Source of the DNA: Terriglobia bacterium
Lineage (GTDB): Bacteria > Acidobacteriota > Terriglobia > Acidiferrales > UBA7541
DNA: 64,000 nucleotides
Reading direction: 5' to 3'
NCBI GenBank assembly: GCA_020073605.1
Contig: JAIQEW010000012.1
Location: 88,977-152,976, forward strand
A program made the position numbers and the translations under genes. Each line of letters opens with the position of its first letter. The stretch's first letter is position 1. The notes beneath the pieces are model-generated. The model was not told the DNA's origin and searched no databases. It saw only the letters and a program-made list of their open reading frames with translations. This document shows, piece by piece, positions 8,253-17,511 of the stretch.

Positions 8253-9058
8253 CGCTGGACACCCTTGAACAACTTTTGTGCGCGAGTCACTATCTTTGAA
8301 AACCATGACTGCCTCTGTGCAGATTTCAATTTTTCGACTTGCGCCGCCAATTCTTTCACCGCATTCACAAGTGCAGCGATAATCGGACGGTCAGACAAGG
8401 ATAGATACTCGTCTTCTTGACCGATGGCTTCGGGAATTGCTCGTTGCACGTCTTGAGCGATGAACCCGGCAAACTGTTGATCAGCTTTGAATCCGGTTTT
8501 CTTCTGTCCCGCTTCGTTCCAACGATACAGCGATGGATGCAAAGCAATAACGGCTTCTAAGCCGCGCTCAAATGGTGCAACATCTGTTTTCAAACGTTCA
8601 TCAGATGTTCCGGTAAGCGTCGTAACAATCCCACCCGTGGTCTGAATAGCTGTTATGGCTGTAAACGGTCCTGCGTCCACGCCCGGCGTAGCATTAACTT
8701 GAAAATTGGAAGTGGCGTTAAATGATGCTGCTTGAACCAATGCAGTATCGTCGCCGTCTGTCCCGTTGCCGAACAGAATGTACGCTGCACCCGCTCGGGA
8801 AATCCCCACATCAGAATTCCACGCAATAACTTTTCCCGATACTAAAGAAAGACTGTCGGTCAGTGCTAACGCTGCTGCACCAACGGTGCCAGTAAAAATC
8901 GGTGAGCCCGCCAGAACAACTGCACCTGTGCCAGTCACGCCATCGCTCAAATCCGCCGCAGCGGGTTGTGATAGCTGTGGACCGCCAGACAGAGTGATGC
9001 TGTTCACCCATTGATGGGAAACTGCGGCCACAAGAATTTTGGGGTAATCAAAAGCCAT
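8249..9058 (-). CDS. Tail fibre with S74 intramolecular chaperone domain
   Basis: The C-terminal 120 residues form a peptidase S74 (endosialidase-type) chaperone: TSDERLKTDV places the catalytic Ser near residue 152 and Lys near 157, followed by the family's LYRWNE, FIAQDVQ and AAL(V)NAVKEL segments and a terminal coiled coil. The family trimerises the fibre and then cuts itself off just before the Ser. The N-terminal 150 residues are a beta-rich fibre shaft with Gly/Thr repeats. At 269 residues this is a short fibre, so it probably attaches to the larger tail protein encoded next to it. Confidence 0.85.
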   Translation of the reverse strand: MAFDYPKILVAAVSHQWVNSITLSGGPQLSQPAAADLSDGVTGTGAVVLAGSPIFTGTVGAAALALTDSLSLVSGKVIAWNSDVGISRAGAAYILFGNGTDGDDTALVQAASFNATSNFQVNATPGVDAGPFTAITAIQTTGGIVTTLTGTSDERLKTDVAPFERGLEAVIALHPSLYRWNEAGQKKTGFKADQQFAGFIAQDVQRAIPEAIGQEDEYLSLSDRPIIAALVNAVKELAAQVEKLKSAQRQSWFSKIVTRAQKLFKGVQR

Positions 9059-9067
9059 AAGATTTCC

Positions 9068-11716
9068 TTAGCTGACCCACCAGTTAGCCCCATCAAAAGT
9101 GAGAGTGGCGGCTTGATATTGAGTCGCCAAAGAAATGCTGGCCGCCCCATCAATGTTGCCCGTCTGACCTACAACGGTGATCGTGCCTGAGCCTGTATTC
9201 TTGACAACGTAGGTTTGGCCCACGGGAACACCGCTCGTTAGCAGCGTTACAGTGAACGAACCGGATGCCAAAATCAGAAAGTCGGCAAGAGTGGTCTGGT
9301 AAGTCGCGGATACTGCGGCGACCGGAACAACATTTCCATAGCTGCTAAACGTGATGTTACCAAGACCGTCGTCAGAAACTGCAATTGGTGCTGCGCCCTC
9401 AAGATTCAATAAAGCCTGTGAACCATTCGCCACACCATTAGTTTCAAGAGTGATTTCGGACGGGAAGAACCGAACCACAGTTCCATTTCCGTTTTCAGCG
9501 ACAAGCCCGGTAGTGTCCAAAGACGTGATCTGCCACGGTTGCGCTAATCGTGCTTTTGTGGCGAGGAAATATCCAAATTCATGGCATGTAAGCAACGTCG
9601 CCGCTGCGTTCACAACTCCCGGCGAAAAGTTGCCACTGTAATATTTTTCTGCGATAAACAGTCCGTCATTGGCTTTAGGAACGTCTTGCCAAACCGCTGC
9701 GGCCATCCATGGAATGAAACAGTTCGGGAATGTGTCCTTGGATGAATCCGCCCAGTAGCTCGGCCATTTCATCGCAATCCAATTTCGCACCGTCGCAAAC
9801 GTGTTCGCTGCGTCAGTAACAGGAACGCCGTTCAATTCAGGGAACAAGTTTGGTTGCAGGTTCGGATACCAGTTCGGGTTTGTGATCGTGTCAATCGAAT
9901 CCCAAGTGACGCCCGCCGCCCAAGTAAAAAACTGATTTCCTTGGCTTGACGTTCCGTAAAGAGATTCAATACCAGTCACAACGGAGGCAGCCGCAGTCAA
10001 ACACGCAGTCTGTGTTGTGGCATCCCCGGCAACACCGAACACATAAGCGCCGTCAATCAGGCCGCGATAGTCTTCGCAGTTATCTTCCGTATAGCAGATG
10101 TTGAAAACGCTTCCATCTTTGGGGAAGATTTGCGCTTGAAACGTGTTAACGAGGTTGTTGTTCACACCGCTGACGTTTAGTTGCGTCGTCAGATTTTGCG
10201 TAGCGATGTGAGCAAGCACTTGGGCGTAGGTCAACCCGGCTTGCGGGCTTGTCGTACTCAACCACGCTTTGTTTCCAGTCAGCTTCAAATACTCAGCCAC
10301 AAGGCTAAGGAAGGTTGCGGCGAAAGAATCGTGCGAATCAGGAAAAGTATAAGTAACCCAGTCCTGCTCAAGATCAAGCCAAACCCAATCCACGTCTGTT
10401 CCGCTACCATAGTACGCATAGACCGCAGTGAAGGTCGCGCCGCCATCCGTTACCGTCGAACCAACGGAATAGCTTCCTGTGAACGGAGAAGACCCGGCGC
10501 TTGTTCCCGCCGCCGTGCAGAGCCAATAAAAGCTATTTCCCGATTGCTTGGCAAACATCTTCTGTCCAAGCTGATACGCAAAGTTGTTCTGGCGGGCATG
10601 GCAAATATGAAAGATCGTCTGTTCGATATACGGAAGAATCAGGTCCGTTGGCGTCCCACTGATCGGGTAGCTTGTTAGGAATTGGCAAGTCCGCGCCAAA
10701 CCAAGATTCTGAAAATACCATTCGAGAGCATTTGCTTTGGCCCAACGGAACAATTGAGCATAGTAGGACAAGCCAAAAAAGATTTCGCCTGCCGTCCCAT
10801 CAATGACAAGAAAGTTCGGCGGTGTCGGCCCATACTGATCTGTTGGTTCTGTCAGTCCGGTCGTACCGGAAGTGCTTACCTGATAGATTCGACCCGTGCT
10901 TGTAACAAGCAAATCACCCACGTTGACGAAAGTGCTTGGAGCCCAAGCTGTGTAGTCGGCGGACACTTTCATCCAAAACAGTTCGACAAAATTGTCCAGA
11001 TAGTTTGCGTTATCGACGGCGACAATCTGCGTGGCAACGTCATTTGACAGCGGGGACGCCCCGATTGTGCTATTGCCCACACTTTGGGCGCGGGCAACGT
11101 GTAAATATTGTGGATATACTGGGGCGTCAGCGTATTGGTCAGAAAGAAACTGTTGCAGAATGTACATGCCGTCCGGCTTCAACCAAAAATCAACGGTGGT
11201 ATTGTCTGGAATGCTCAAACTGACCGGGCCAGCATTTACGAATTGGCCTTGAATGACTGCTTGCCCTGCGGCCACGGTGACTGTTACACCTTGCGTGCGC
11301 GGCGGAAACGTCAACGTGAACCCGCTTAGTCGATAATTCAGCCATGTCTGCTTCGTAATATACTGTTGATTGCTCGGAACTGGTGTTGGTGCTGGGGCTG
11401 GGGCAGGATTTCCACCCTGAACCACAAAAATCGGACCAGACGCAGCGGGCGGCGTCGGAATTCTAAAAATAGATGATCGTACCGGAACACCTTGCGGCGA
11501 ACGATAGACCCGCGATGAATTCGCCAAATCGGTGTCGAGCACCAAACTAGCAGGCAGAGACGAACGAGTAGGCGCATTTGTAATTACGTCCGGCCCTGCG
11601 GCAGAAATAACCGGGGGAAGAACTTGGGTCGGTTTCGTTGTTTTCGTTTCACTGCCGTTCGCATTTTGTCGCGCGAGATTGGCAGCGATACCGCGTTCAA
11701 TCGTATCAATCGCCAT
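9068..11716 (-). CDS. Large tail protein with six-hairpin glycosidase-like region
   Basis: This 882-residue protein sits between the nozzle-like and S74 fibre genes, so a receptor-binding or spike role is likely. After a Pro-rich linker (about 85-115) comes a beta-rich segment, then about 310-730 a helical, aromatic-rich region. There the segments DSHDSFAATFLSLVAEYL (about 460-477) and EDNCEDYRGLIDGAYVFGV (about 550) resemble paired-helix repeats of six-hairpin glycosidases. The C-terminus ends in a beta domain typical of phage tail proteins, with the last residues NWWVS. A polysaccharide-degrading activity is inferred from resemblance only. Confidence 0.6.
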   Translation of the reverse strand: MAIDTIERGIAANLARQNANGSETKTTKPTQVLPPVISAAGPDVITNAPTRSSLPASLVLDTDLANSSRVYRSPQGVPVRSSIFRIPTPPAASGPIFVVQGGNPAPAPAPTPVPSNQQYITKQTWLNYRLSGFTLTFPPRTQGVTVTVAAGQAVIQGQFVNAGPVSLSIPDNTTVDFWLKPDGMYILQQFLSDQYADAPVYPQYLHVARAQSVGNSTIGASPLSNDVATQIVAVDNANYLDNFVELFWMKVSADYTAWAPSTFVNVGDLLVTSTGRIYQVSTSGTTGLTEPTDQYGPTPPNFLVIDGTAGEIFFGLSYYAQLFRWAKANALEWYFQNLGLARTCQFLTSYPISGTPTDLILPYIEQTIFHICHARQNNFAYQLGQKMFAKQSGNSFYWLCTAAGTSAGSSPFTGSYSVGSTVTDGGATFTAVYAYYGSGTDVDWVWLDLEQDWVTYTFPDSHDSFAATFLSLVAEYLKLTGNKAWLSTTSPQAGLTYAQVLAHIATQNLTTQLNVSGVNNNLVNTFQAQIFPKDGSVFNICYTEDNCEDYRGLIDGAYVFGVAGDATTQTACLTAAASVVTGIESLYGTSSQGNQFFTWAAGVTWDSIDTITNPNWYPNLQPNLFPELNGVPVTDAANTFATVRNWIAMKWPSYWADSSKDTFPNCFIPWMAAAVWQDVPKANDGLFIAEKYYSGNFSPGVVNAAATLLTCHEFGYFLATKARLAQPWQITSLDTTGLVAENGNGTVVRFFPSEITLETNGVANGSQALLNLEGAAPIAVSDDGLGNITFSSYGNVVPVAAVSATYQTTLADFLILASGSFTVTLLTSGVPVGQTYVVKNTGSGTITVVGQTGNIDGAASISLATQYQAATLTFDGANWWVS

Positions 11717-11720
11717 AAGT

Positions 11721-14700
11721 TTAGACTGTCTCTTCTGGTACGACGGCTCCGCGAATCGTTAATTGAAGAATTTCGTCCTTCGTAGAAGCAGGCAGTCCCG
11801 AAATCATTTCGCCGCTCAGCTTAATTTGCATCGTCTGACAAAGTGGTGGTGTTGCATTTTGACTCAAGTAAAAGCGGTTACTCTGAATCGAAGTGCTATT
11901 CACAAGTTGGGGCGGCTCGGGTACATGTAACGCCAACGTCGAAAATGTTCCGCTGATTTCGTCAAGCAACACCGCCACAGAAATGTGGGATGCGCTGCTG
12001 TTGTCAACCTGAGTAGAAATTGACTCTGCTTCCGCAAGTTTTCCCGGCGCAGCCAACAAGAAAGAGCCGATGGTTGCGTACCACTGATACGGCGTCCCGT
12101 CGTCTGAGAATGTAGATAAGTCGCGGACAAGAACTGGACCTGTTGTGGTCTGGCCCACTAACAATTTATGAGCGCCTGGAGTCACTTCGATAGACGCGAG
12201 TGCGCCAATACCGCTGATAGAAGCTGTAAAATCTGCCTTCGGGGACCAGATCGGGGTTTGCTCACCGCCAACAGAGGCTCCAACTTGATTCGGGTTCAAA
12301 CGATACCAACCCGTTGAACCGTCCGCGATATAGAATGCGTTGTCCGTTGACCCGCTGATATGTCGAGCAATGTAGACCGTGGCCGGGTCAAAAGCCTGCA
12401 ACCTGTCGCCGATTGCAAATCCCATTTCCGAAGAACCCGCACTCGGGTTGATACCGATTACCTGCCCGTCCGTCGTGAAAATAAGAATCCCTGCTCCGTC
12501 CACCGCAACGGCATTATACGAACTGATTCCGTGGCCCGGCAAAATGTTAACCGGGTCAAAGTTCGTCAAATTGTTTCCAACTACAACTTGCGTGTCTGAT
12601 GTCGTGAAAACCACCAACCCCACGGCGCTCGACGTAGAGCACACAAGATCGGCGCTAAACGGAATGAAGTTCGAAAGCGCCCACGATTCAGCAGGTACAC
12701 CATTCTGACTAATGCTCAACAAAGAAGCGTTGTCAGGACCTGTGTTGTAGTACAAGAAGTTGTTGACCGAGCCCCACATGCGGCCTGCGTTGTACGCAAG
12801 GTTCACCATACCCGTAGGCGGTGGCGAGTTCAAAAGACCAATCGGAGCAAAAATACTGGTGGTCAGTTGACCGTCTGGTGTGCTGTCGATGTACGTCCAA
12901 TTACCGGGGTCTGAAGTTGTGCCGGGATTCGGGAACGTCGTAAGTTGATACCAAAATTCTCCGCCTCCTGCGTTTCGATAAATCGCAATCGTGTCTACCT
13001 GCGGGTCCTGACCATAGGGGCCAGACGGAGTAATTTGCATTCCTGCGCCAGAAATCGTAACGCTCTGTCCTGCCATCGGACCTGTGCTGGTCGAAATTGG
13101 CGACACATTGCTAACATGGCCCGTGATGCTGTTCATAAATGCGTAGTAATACTGATAGCCCAATGAAGTTGTCAAACCAACTGGACCTTGATTCGTCCAA
13201 ACCAAAGTCGCCGAATTGCCCGAAACGAACGCCTCGGTAATACCCATCTCACGGCTACCGCCTGCGGCAAAAGAAACATTCCACTGCGGATTAATTGTTG
13301 TAGGGGTTGGCGGCACCAAATAACTGACACCAATGTAGCCATATCCTTGTTCTAGGTCGATATGGCTGGCCGTCAGCAATGTCGTAAAACCCGGAATTAC
13401 CAACGTGCTTGTCGCGTGGTTGCCAGCAACCACACAGGCAAAACTCAAGAGCATGTCAAAATCATTTGCCGTCGTGACAACTCCGGTCTGAAAAATTCCC
13501 GAACCAGTGTGAACACTATCCGCATTGTTTGTGTTTGAACTATCGACAGAGGCTAGTACCGCTATTTCCGCGACACCCAACCATATTCGAAGAACGCCCG
13601 CATGGGACGCTGTTACGGTCGTTGAACCTGCGGCTGCGGATTGACACCAAAACGTAAAGATAGAAAACGGACCCGAAGTTGAAGTCCCGACGTGCAAATA
13701 GGTGTTTGATCGGGTATCGCTTACCGTTGGCACATTTGGCGTAGATTCTCGGGCAACAACAAACAACAAAATCGCGTTTGTGGCCGTCACTGCCGAACCG
13801 AATGCAGTTGAAACCGATGTCGCAGAAGCGTTGTTTTGCGCTGATTGAACGACAGTGACGCCCTGTGCGCCATCTGTTGTCAGGCCGCCAAGACCCGGAT
13901 TCCAAATCGGAGCCGTTGGGCCAGATGTTCCGGCTACAGTGACGACTTCTTGATTGCCGTTCGAATCCGTAATGACATCCCCAATGTTATAGGCATGGTT
14001 TGCCTGCCATGCATTTCCAACGACGCTTCCTGATGGAGTAGCAGCCGGGGCCGTAGTTGGGGCTTGAATTCCCCACAGGTAAACGCCTTGGGGTTGAGTG
14101 GTTGTATTACGAACAGGTGTAGCAGGGCCGCCAACTTCAAGCTGCGCCCCGTAAATCACCATCGTGTTAACCGTCGTCGGGTTACGCAACAGGACTTTGA
14201 TGACATTCGAATTCGAATTCATCGTGCCTGTAACTTGATACCGCGCCCAACTTGAAGTCAGCGCAAATGTCGTATTAACGACAGAACCGTTCTGATCGGC
14301 AATCTGCAAATCAACTGAAATCGCACCACCTGTTTGTTTCATCCAAAGTGAGAACGTGAACGCATTCGAAGCAATCGGCGTGTAGTTCGGAACCACGTCC
14401 TGCTCCATATACACACCCGCGCCAGTCGTGCCCCAAATCAATTGAGTGGCCTCACTTCCACCATCGGGGTCCGTTTGACCCCCGGTCAGAGCAAATACAC
14501 TTGCACTGGTCCACGGCGGTTCCATCGACAAGTTGGTGCCTGCGCCAATACCCCATGTGTTGGACTGCTTCAAAAGATTCGGACCAGTGATCTTGAGAAG
14601 GTCCACACCATTACCGCAGTAAAGCGTGTCAATCAAGTTAAAGAAATTGGTCTGCCCGGCTCCGGTTGCTTTGTTGAAATAAATTCCGGCATAGGTTGGA

Positions 14701-15044
14701 GAATATCTGTAGACCGCACTCGCGGTATCTACGACAAGTGAAATGTTCAGCGGAACAGTTTGCTTCCATTCAAAAAAAGCCAGCGGGGCTGGAATCGAAG
14801 TGACGCCATAAGCAGCCAAGCCGGGGCGACGCTGCAAAGTTAGTTTGTTGCTGATTTCGACGTTCTGCCCGTCAATCAAGCTGTCAGATTTTGGAATGAA
14901 CCGAGAATTGTAGCGAGTGTCAAGCGGAGCGTAGGGGCTTCTCTGTGTCGCAAGTCCCGAAATAAATCGGATAGTTGCGAGCGATGTCCATTTTGATTCC
15001 GGCTGCGGTGCGCCAGCAATGTCAAATAGTGACGGGTCGGGCAT
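11721..15044 (-). CDS. Tail nozzle-like structural protein with carbohydrate-binding-like insert
   Basis: The 1107-residue protein opens with a segment typical of podovirus tail-tube or nozzle proteins (FISGLATQRSPYAPLDTRY, then NVEISNKLTLQRRPG). The body is beta-rich, as expected for a propeller-like nozzle. Two insertions stand out: about residues 165-310 resemble a family 4/9-type jelly-roll carbohydrate-binding module, and about 390-600 a second beta sandwich. The last 400 residues return to a propeller-like pattern. It would form the distal tail tube and may itself touch the cell surface. The assignment rests on pattern and position. Confidence 0.6.
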   Translation of the reverse strand: MPDPSLFDIAGAPQPESKWTSLATIRFISGLATQRSPYAPLDTRYNSRFIPKSDSLIDGQNVEISNKLTLQRRPGLAAYGVTSIPAPLAFFEWKQTVPLNISLVVDTASAVYRYSPTYAGIYFNKATGAGQTNFFNLIDTLYCGNGVDLLKITGPNLLKQSNTWGIGAGTNLSMEPPWTSASVFALTGGQTDPDGGSEATQLIWGTTGAGVYMEQDVVPNYTPIASNAFTFSLWMKQTGGAISVDLQIADQNGSVVNTTFALTSSWARYQVTGTMNSNSNVIKVLLRNPTTVNTMVIYGAQLEVGGPATPVRNTTTQPQGVYLWGIQAPTTAPAATPSGSVVGNAWQANHAYNIGDVITDSNGNQEVVTVAGTSGPTAPIWNPGLGGLTTDGAQGVTVVQSAQNNASATSVSTAFGSAVTATNAILLFVVARESTPNVPTVSDTRSNTYLHVGTSTSGPFSIFTFWCQSAAAGSTTVTASHAGVLRIWLGVAEIAVLASVDSSNTNNADSVHTGSGIFQTGVVTTANDFDMLLSFACVVAGNHATSTLVIPGFTTLLTASHIDLEQGYGYIGVSYLVPPTPTTINPQWNVSFAAGGSREMGITEAFVSGNSATLVWTNQGPVGLTTSLGYQYYYAFMNSITGHVSNVSPISTSTGPMAGQSVTISGAGMQITPSGPYGQDPQVDTIAIYRNAGGGEFWYQLTTFPNPGTTSDPGNWTYIDSTPDGQLTTSIFAPIGLLNSPPPTGMVNLAYNAGRMWGSVNNFLYYNTGPDNASLLSISQNGVPAESWALSNFIPFSADLVCSTSSAVGLVVFTTSDTQVVVGNNLTNFDPVNILPGHGISSYNAVAVDGAGILIFTTDGQVIGINPSAGSSEMGFAIGDRLQAFDPATVYIARHISGSTDNAFYIADGSTGWYRLNPNQVGASVGGEQTPIWSPKADFTASISGIGALASIEVTPGAHKLLVGQTTTGPVLVRDLSTFSDDGTPYQWYATIGSFLLAAPGKLAEAESISTQVDNSSASHISVAVLLDEISGTFSTLALHVPEPPQLVNSTSIQSNRFYLSQNATPPLCQTMQIKLSGEMISGLPASTKDEILQLTIRGAVVPEETV

Positions 15045-15047
15045 GGA

Positions 15048-15203
15048 TTAGAGCCTTACCAAAAGGAATTTGCGAATGGAGTTGTATATGCGGGCAGAAA
15101 AAGACTTCTGCGCTTCGATGGCGGCTTGTCTCTTCGTGGTGGCTTCGGCCTTCGCAGCGCGGAGCCGGATGTTGTTTTCAATACATTGAGAAATCGTTGG
15201 CAT
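15048..15203 (-). CDS. Small basic phage protein, 51 aa
   Basis: The reading frame starts at an ATG overlapping the previous gene's stop (TGATG) with AAGGA six bases upstream, and ends four bases before the nozzle-like gene. The product begins MPTISQCIENNIRLRA, is Lys/Arg/Ala-rich and probably one amphipathic helix. Tight spacing on both sides supports a real gene. The function is unknown. Confidence 0.6.
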   Translation of the reverse strand: MPTISQCIENNIRLRAAKAEATTKRQAAIEAQKSFSARIYNSIRKFLLVRL

Positions 15204-15403
15204 CACATTCCTTTTTTATATCGGTCCAAAGCGGGCAATATTTCTTCCCCGCTAAATAAAAGCGTTCGATCTTCTTTTCGAATGATTGCGTTGAGCCACG
15301 CCACAGGAACTACGGTCTTCATCACAACGTAGGCAGAGTTATCGGGGTGGTCTGAAAACTCGATAGGCAGAACTTCAGAATCAAGGGTGACTTCTTCAAT
15401 CAT
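15203..15403 (-). CDS. Small phage protein, 66 aa
   Basis: I start at MIEEVTLDSEVLPIEF because the longer frame would run through the end of the upstream gene. The protein is compact, with beta-like N-terminal segments (EVLPIEF, AYVVMKTVVPVAWL) and a charged C-terminus (DRYKKGM). No motif is recognised. It is part of the operon between the replication and virion modules. Confidence 0.6.
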   Translation of the reverse strand: MIEEVTLDSEVLPIEFSDHPDNSAYVVMKTVVPVAWLNAIIRKEDRTLLFSGEEILPALDRYKKGM

Positions 15404-15414
15404 TTGGTGAAACC

Positions 15415-15999
15415 TTAGTTCGCGTGAGCGGCTGCGGCTTGCGGCTGCGGATTGTCTAGGAGCGCGGGGGCCATGCGTGACTTCTGCCACGCATCAAAAA
15501 CCGCCTTGATATTTTCGTCTGTAGCGAATCCAACGACCTTAGCGCCAGTGGAAGTTTCCAAGTTGACGACACAAGGAACATTTTTCGATGCGCACAAGAT
15601 AATCAAATGCCGAATGGCAAACTCCAACTGCATATCGCCAAGGTTCTGCACGATATTTTCAAAAGATTCGCTCGTCTCTGTGTTCGCCCAACGCTTTGCT
15701 TCGGCATCCATAAAGGCCAACACATTCTTCATGGTCGAGACATCGCGCAAATTAAACGTGATACCCAAAGACAATTCGGCGGACTTTGTTACGACAGCAA
15801 CAATCTTATCAACGGTCAAATCAATTGCGGTGCGGCGTTTTGCTGACATAGAAGATGGGTCTGCAATCCATTCGGTGATCTGACTTGGGTGTGAGTTAGT
15901 CAGTGCGGCCAACGTGATCTTGGGGATTCCCAACTTCTCGATTTGTTCGACGCGCCATGCGTGCTTTACATCCACGGCGCTCTGTTTTTCGGGTTGCAT
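15415..15999 (-). CDS. Hypothetical phage protein, 194 aa
   Basis: The start MQPEKQSAVDVKHAW lies directly after the stop of the upstream gene, with GGAGAA in front. Residues about 20-60 (IEKLGIPKITLAALTNSHPSQITEWIADPSSMSAKRR) look like a helix-turn-helix of the Cro/XRE type, where the recognition segment would be NSHPSQITEWI. The remaining 130 residues are helical with a short strand region (PCVVNLETSTGAKVVGF). A DNA-binding or regulatory role is therefore possible, and it is one of few repressor-like candidates in the visible element. Confidence 0.6.
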   Translation of the reverse strand: MQPEKQSAVDVKHAWRVEQIEKLGIPKITLAALTNSHPSQITEWIADPSSMSAKRRTAIDLTVDKIVAVVTKSAELSLGITFNLRDVSTMKNVLAFMDAEAKRWANTETSESFENIVQNLGDMQLEFAIRHLIILCASKNVPCVVNLETSTGAKVVGFATDENIKAVFDAWQKSRMAPALLDNPQPQAAAAHAN

Positions 16000-16000
16000 C

Positions 16001-16225
16001 TTATTCTCCGATAGTTGGGATTGCGCCGCTAACTGAACGGCCAAGTGAGGTCCGAGAATCGCGGTGACGCGCATTGCGTCGGCGCAATAATTCCGGGGCT
16101 CCTGCATCCTTAGAACTTGTGTCACCGCCTGACGTGGCCGAATCTTCTAATGAGGCTGCGGGCTTGACCTTAAAGGTCGAGATATTATCGGCCACTATTC
16201 GTGAGTTGGTTTTTCGGTTCTTCAT
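16001..16225 (-). CDS. Small Ser/Arg-rich phage protein, 74 aa
   Basis: The start MKNRKTNSRIVADNIS is chosen because GGAGAACAGAA precedes it. The protein is hydrophilic, with a basic N-terminus, a Ser/Asp/Gly-rich centre and an Arg-rich C-terminal half (LLRRRNARHRDSRTSLGRS). It is likely disordered. The function is unknown. Its tight fit between the HNH gene and the next gene supports it. Confidence 0.5.
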   Translation of the reverse strand: MKNRKTNSRIVADNISTFKVKPAASLEDSATSGGDTSSKDAGAPELLRRRNARHRDSRTSLGRSVSGAIPTIGE

Positions 16226-16240
16226 TTCTGTTCTCCACAC

Positions 16241-16585
16241 TTATGACTGCGGGATTGTATAAATTGACTTTTTCGGGCGGTGCAACCACTTGAGAAAATC
16301 CGACAGTGGCATGTTCCACTTTGCCCGGTCGCAGACTTCACACACCAAGGCGCGGTTACTATCATGGTTAGTTCCGCCCGCACTGATCGGAAATATGTGG
16401 TCGAGATGTGATTCGAGCGGCGCTGTGTTGCTAATATCTGAGCCACAGTACCAACAGATGTACCCGTGCATCGCGGCCAATCGTGCGGCCAGTGCTGCAT
16501 TCTGTTTTTGGTTCTTGTTCCGTTTAGAACGAACTGACTTCACGTTTTTGCCATCCTCGGGTTGTGGAATTGGAAGCGGATTCAT
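16241..16585 (-). CDS. HNH endonuclease
   Basis: The start at 16,585 overlaps the stop of the replication gene (ATGA). The protein has the complete HNH fold signature: a CxxC pair (ICWYCGSD), ESHLDHIFPISAGG with the catalytic His, NHDSNRALVC with the Asn and first Cys of the second pair, then EVCDRAKWN. At 114 residues it is a compact free-standing enzyme with a basic N-terminus. Phage HNH nucleases act in packaging next to terminase or as homing nucleases. Here it sits next to the replication gene, so a role in replication or homing is as likely. Confidence 0.85.
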   Translation of the reverse strand: MNPLPIPQPEDGKNVKSVRSKRNKNQKQNAALAARLAAMHGYICWYCGSDISNTAPLESHLDHIFPISAGGTNHDSNRALVCEVCDRAKWNMPLSDFLKWLHRPKKSIYTIPQS

Positions 16586-17511
16586 CGGACCCCGCCTGCG
16601 GTAGTCGCCGCCGATGGGTTTACGCCGTAGTGATTCAGAAACGGACCAATTTCGTCCGGCATCATTTTCCACACGGCATTGACGTTTTCCATGCCTCTGA
16701 AACTGCGGGCTTCCAACCAATCAGTCACAGCGAACTGCGCCCGCTCCAAATCGTCACAGGACTCGACAAACCGAAAAAGAGACTCGGGTAGAGGTACATG
16801 AAACATGACAGAGGGGGTTTTATCTGCCGCTATTTCTTGAATCTCTTTTTGAAACTCTAATCGCCATCCCGAGAGTTTTTCTTTCCTTTGCCCGCCGCCG
16901 AAGGCGGAAGGTTTTGCAATTGCATCCGACTGCATGACCCGACCATTCCCGCCATCCTGTTTTTCGGCGGTTGGGCTGGAGGGTTCAAAAGCATTTGACG
17001 GTTCTTCAGACGGAAGAGACGGATGGTTCACACTGGTGAGACCTGTTATTTGCGAATGTGAGACCTGTCCTTGTGAATCTGAGACCTGTTCTTCGCAATT
17101 CCCATCGAATGTGAGACCTGTTATTTGCGAATGTGAGACCTGTTTTTCACGAATCTTGGGCGTGTTGTCAGGTGAATATGAGACCTGTTCTGGTAAGTGA
17201 ATCGTGTAGACCCGACGCTCGTGGTGCTTCTCCCGAGTCCACGATAAAAGACCAATCTCCTGCAAGGCGTCAGTCATACGAAAATATGATGCCTTGGCAA
17301 AATCTTTCAAGAGCGTAAGCAGACTGGGCGAAAAGTTGATACCGTTCCGAACAAACGTGCCGTCCGCGTTCGCATTGCCCGACAAATGGTGTAAAAATGC
17401 TTTGCGAGACCGCGCGGCTTGTTTCCATTTACGTCCGTCATTTGGCAGACGAAATCGCTCAAGCGGAATCTTTCGGACTTCCTGACTGCACTTCAATGAT
17501 TCGTTGCTCAT
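16582..17511 (-). CDS. Replication-initiator-like protein with internal iterons
   Basis: The 309-residue protein has an N-terminal helical region (about 1-105) resembling a winged-helix phage replication protein (SRKAFLHHL, FRMTDALQEIGLLSWTREKHHERRVYTI), a central linker with repeated peptide QVSHSQITGLT (about 120-165), a disordered Ser/Pro/Glu-rich stretch and a C-terminal helical domain (about 215-300). The repeated peptide arises from DNA iterons in the gene, the same layout as lambda gene O with ori inside. It starts at an ATG overlapping the upstream stop (TAATG). The initiator role is inferred from domain order and iterons. Confidence 0.65.
   Translation of the reverse strand: MSNESLKCSQEVRKIPLERFRLPNDGRKWKQAARSRKAFLHHLSGNANADGTFVRNGINFSPSLLTLLKDFAKASYFRMTDALQEIGLLSWTREKHHERRVYTIHLPEQVSYSPDNTPKIREKQVSHSQITGLTFDGNCEEQVSDSQGQVSHSQITGLTSVNHPSLPSEEPSNAFEPSSPTAEKQDGGNGRVMQSDAIAKPSAFGGGQRKEKLSGWRLEFQKEIQEIAADKTPSVMFHVPLPESLFRFVESCDDLERAQFAVTDWLEARSFRGMENVNAVWKMMPDEIGPFLNHYGVNPSAATTAGGVR
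17037..17188. repeat. Six iterons, candidate phage replication origin
   Basis: The decamer TGAGACCTGT occurs at 17,037, 17,059, 17,080, 17,112, 17,134 and 17,179, all in the same direction. Spacings are 22, 21, 32, 22 and 45 bases; the first and fourth units are identical over 22 bases. The spacing of two or three helical turns and the position inside the presumed initiator gene are characteristic of an iteron-type origin. Confidence 0.75.

Noticed and set aside
17037..17188. Iterons read as a CRISPR-like array
   Set aside because: Repeats are only 10 bases, spacers are similar to each other, and the DNA is coding.
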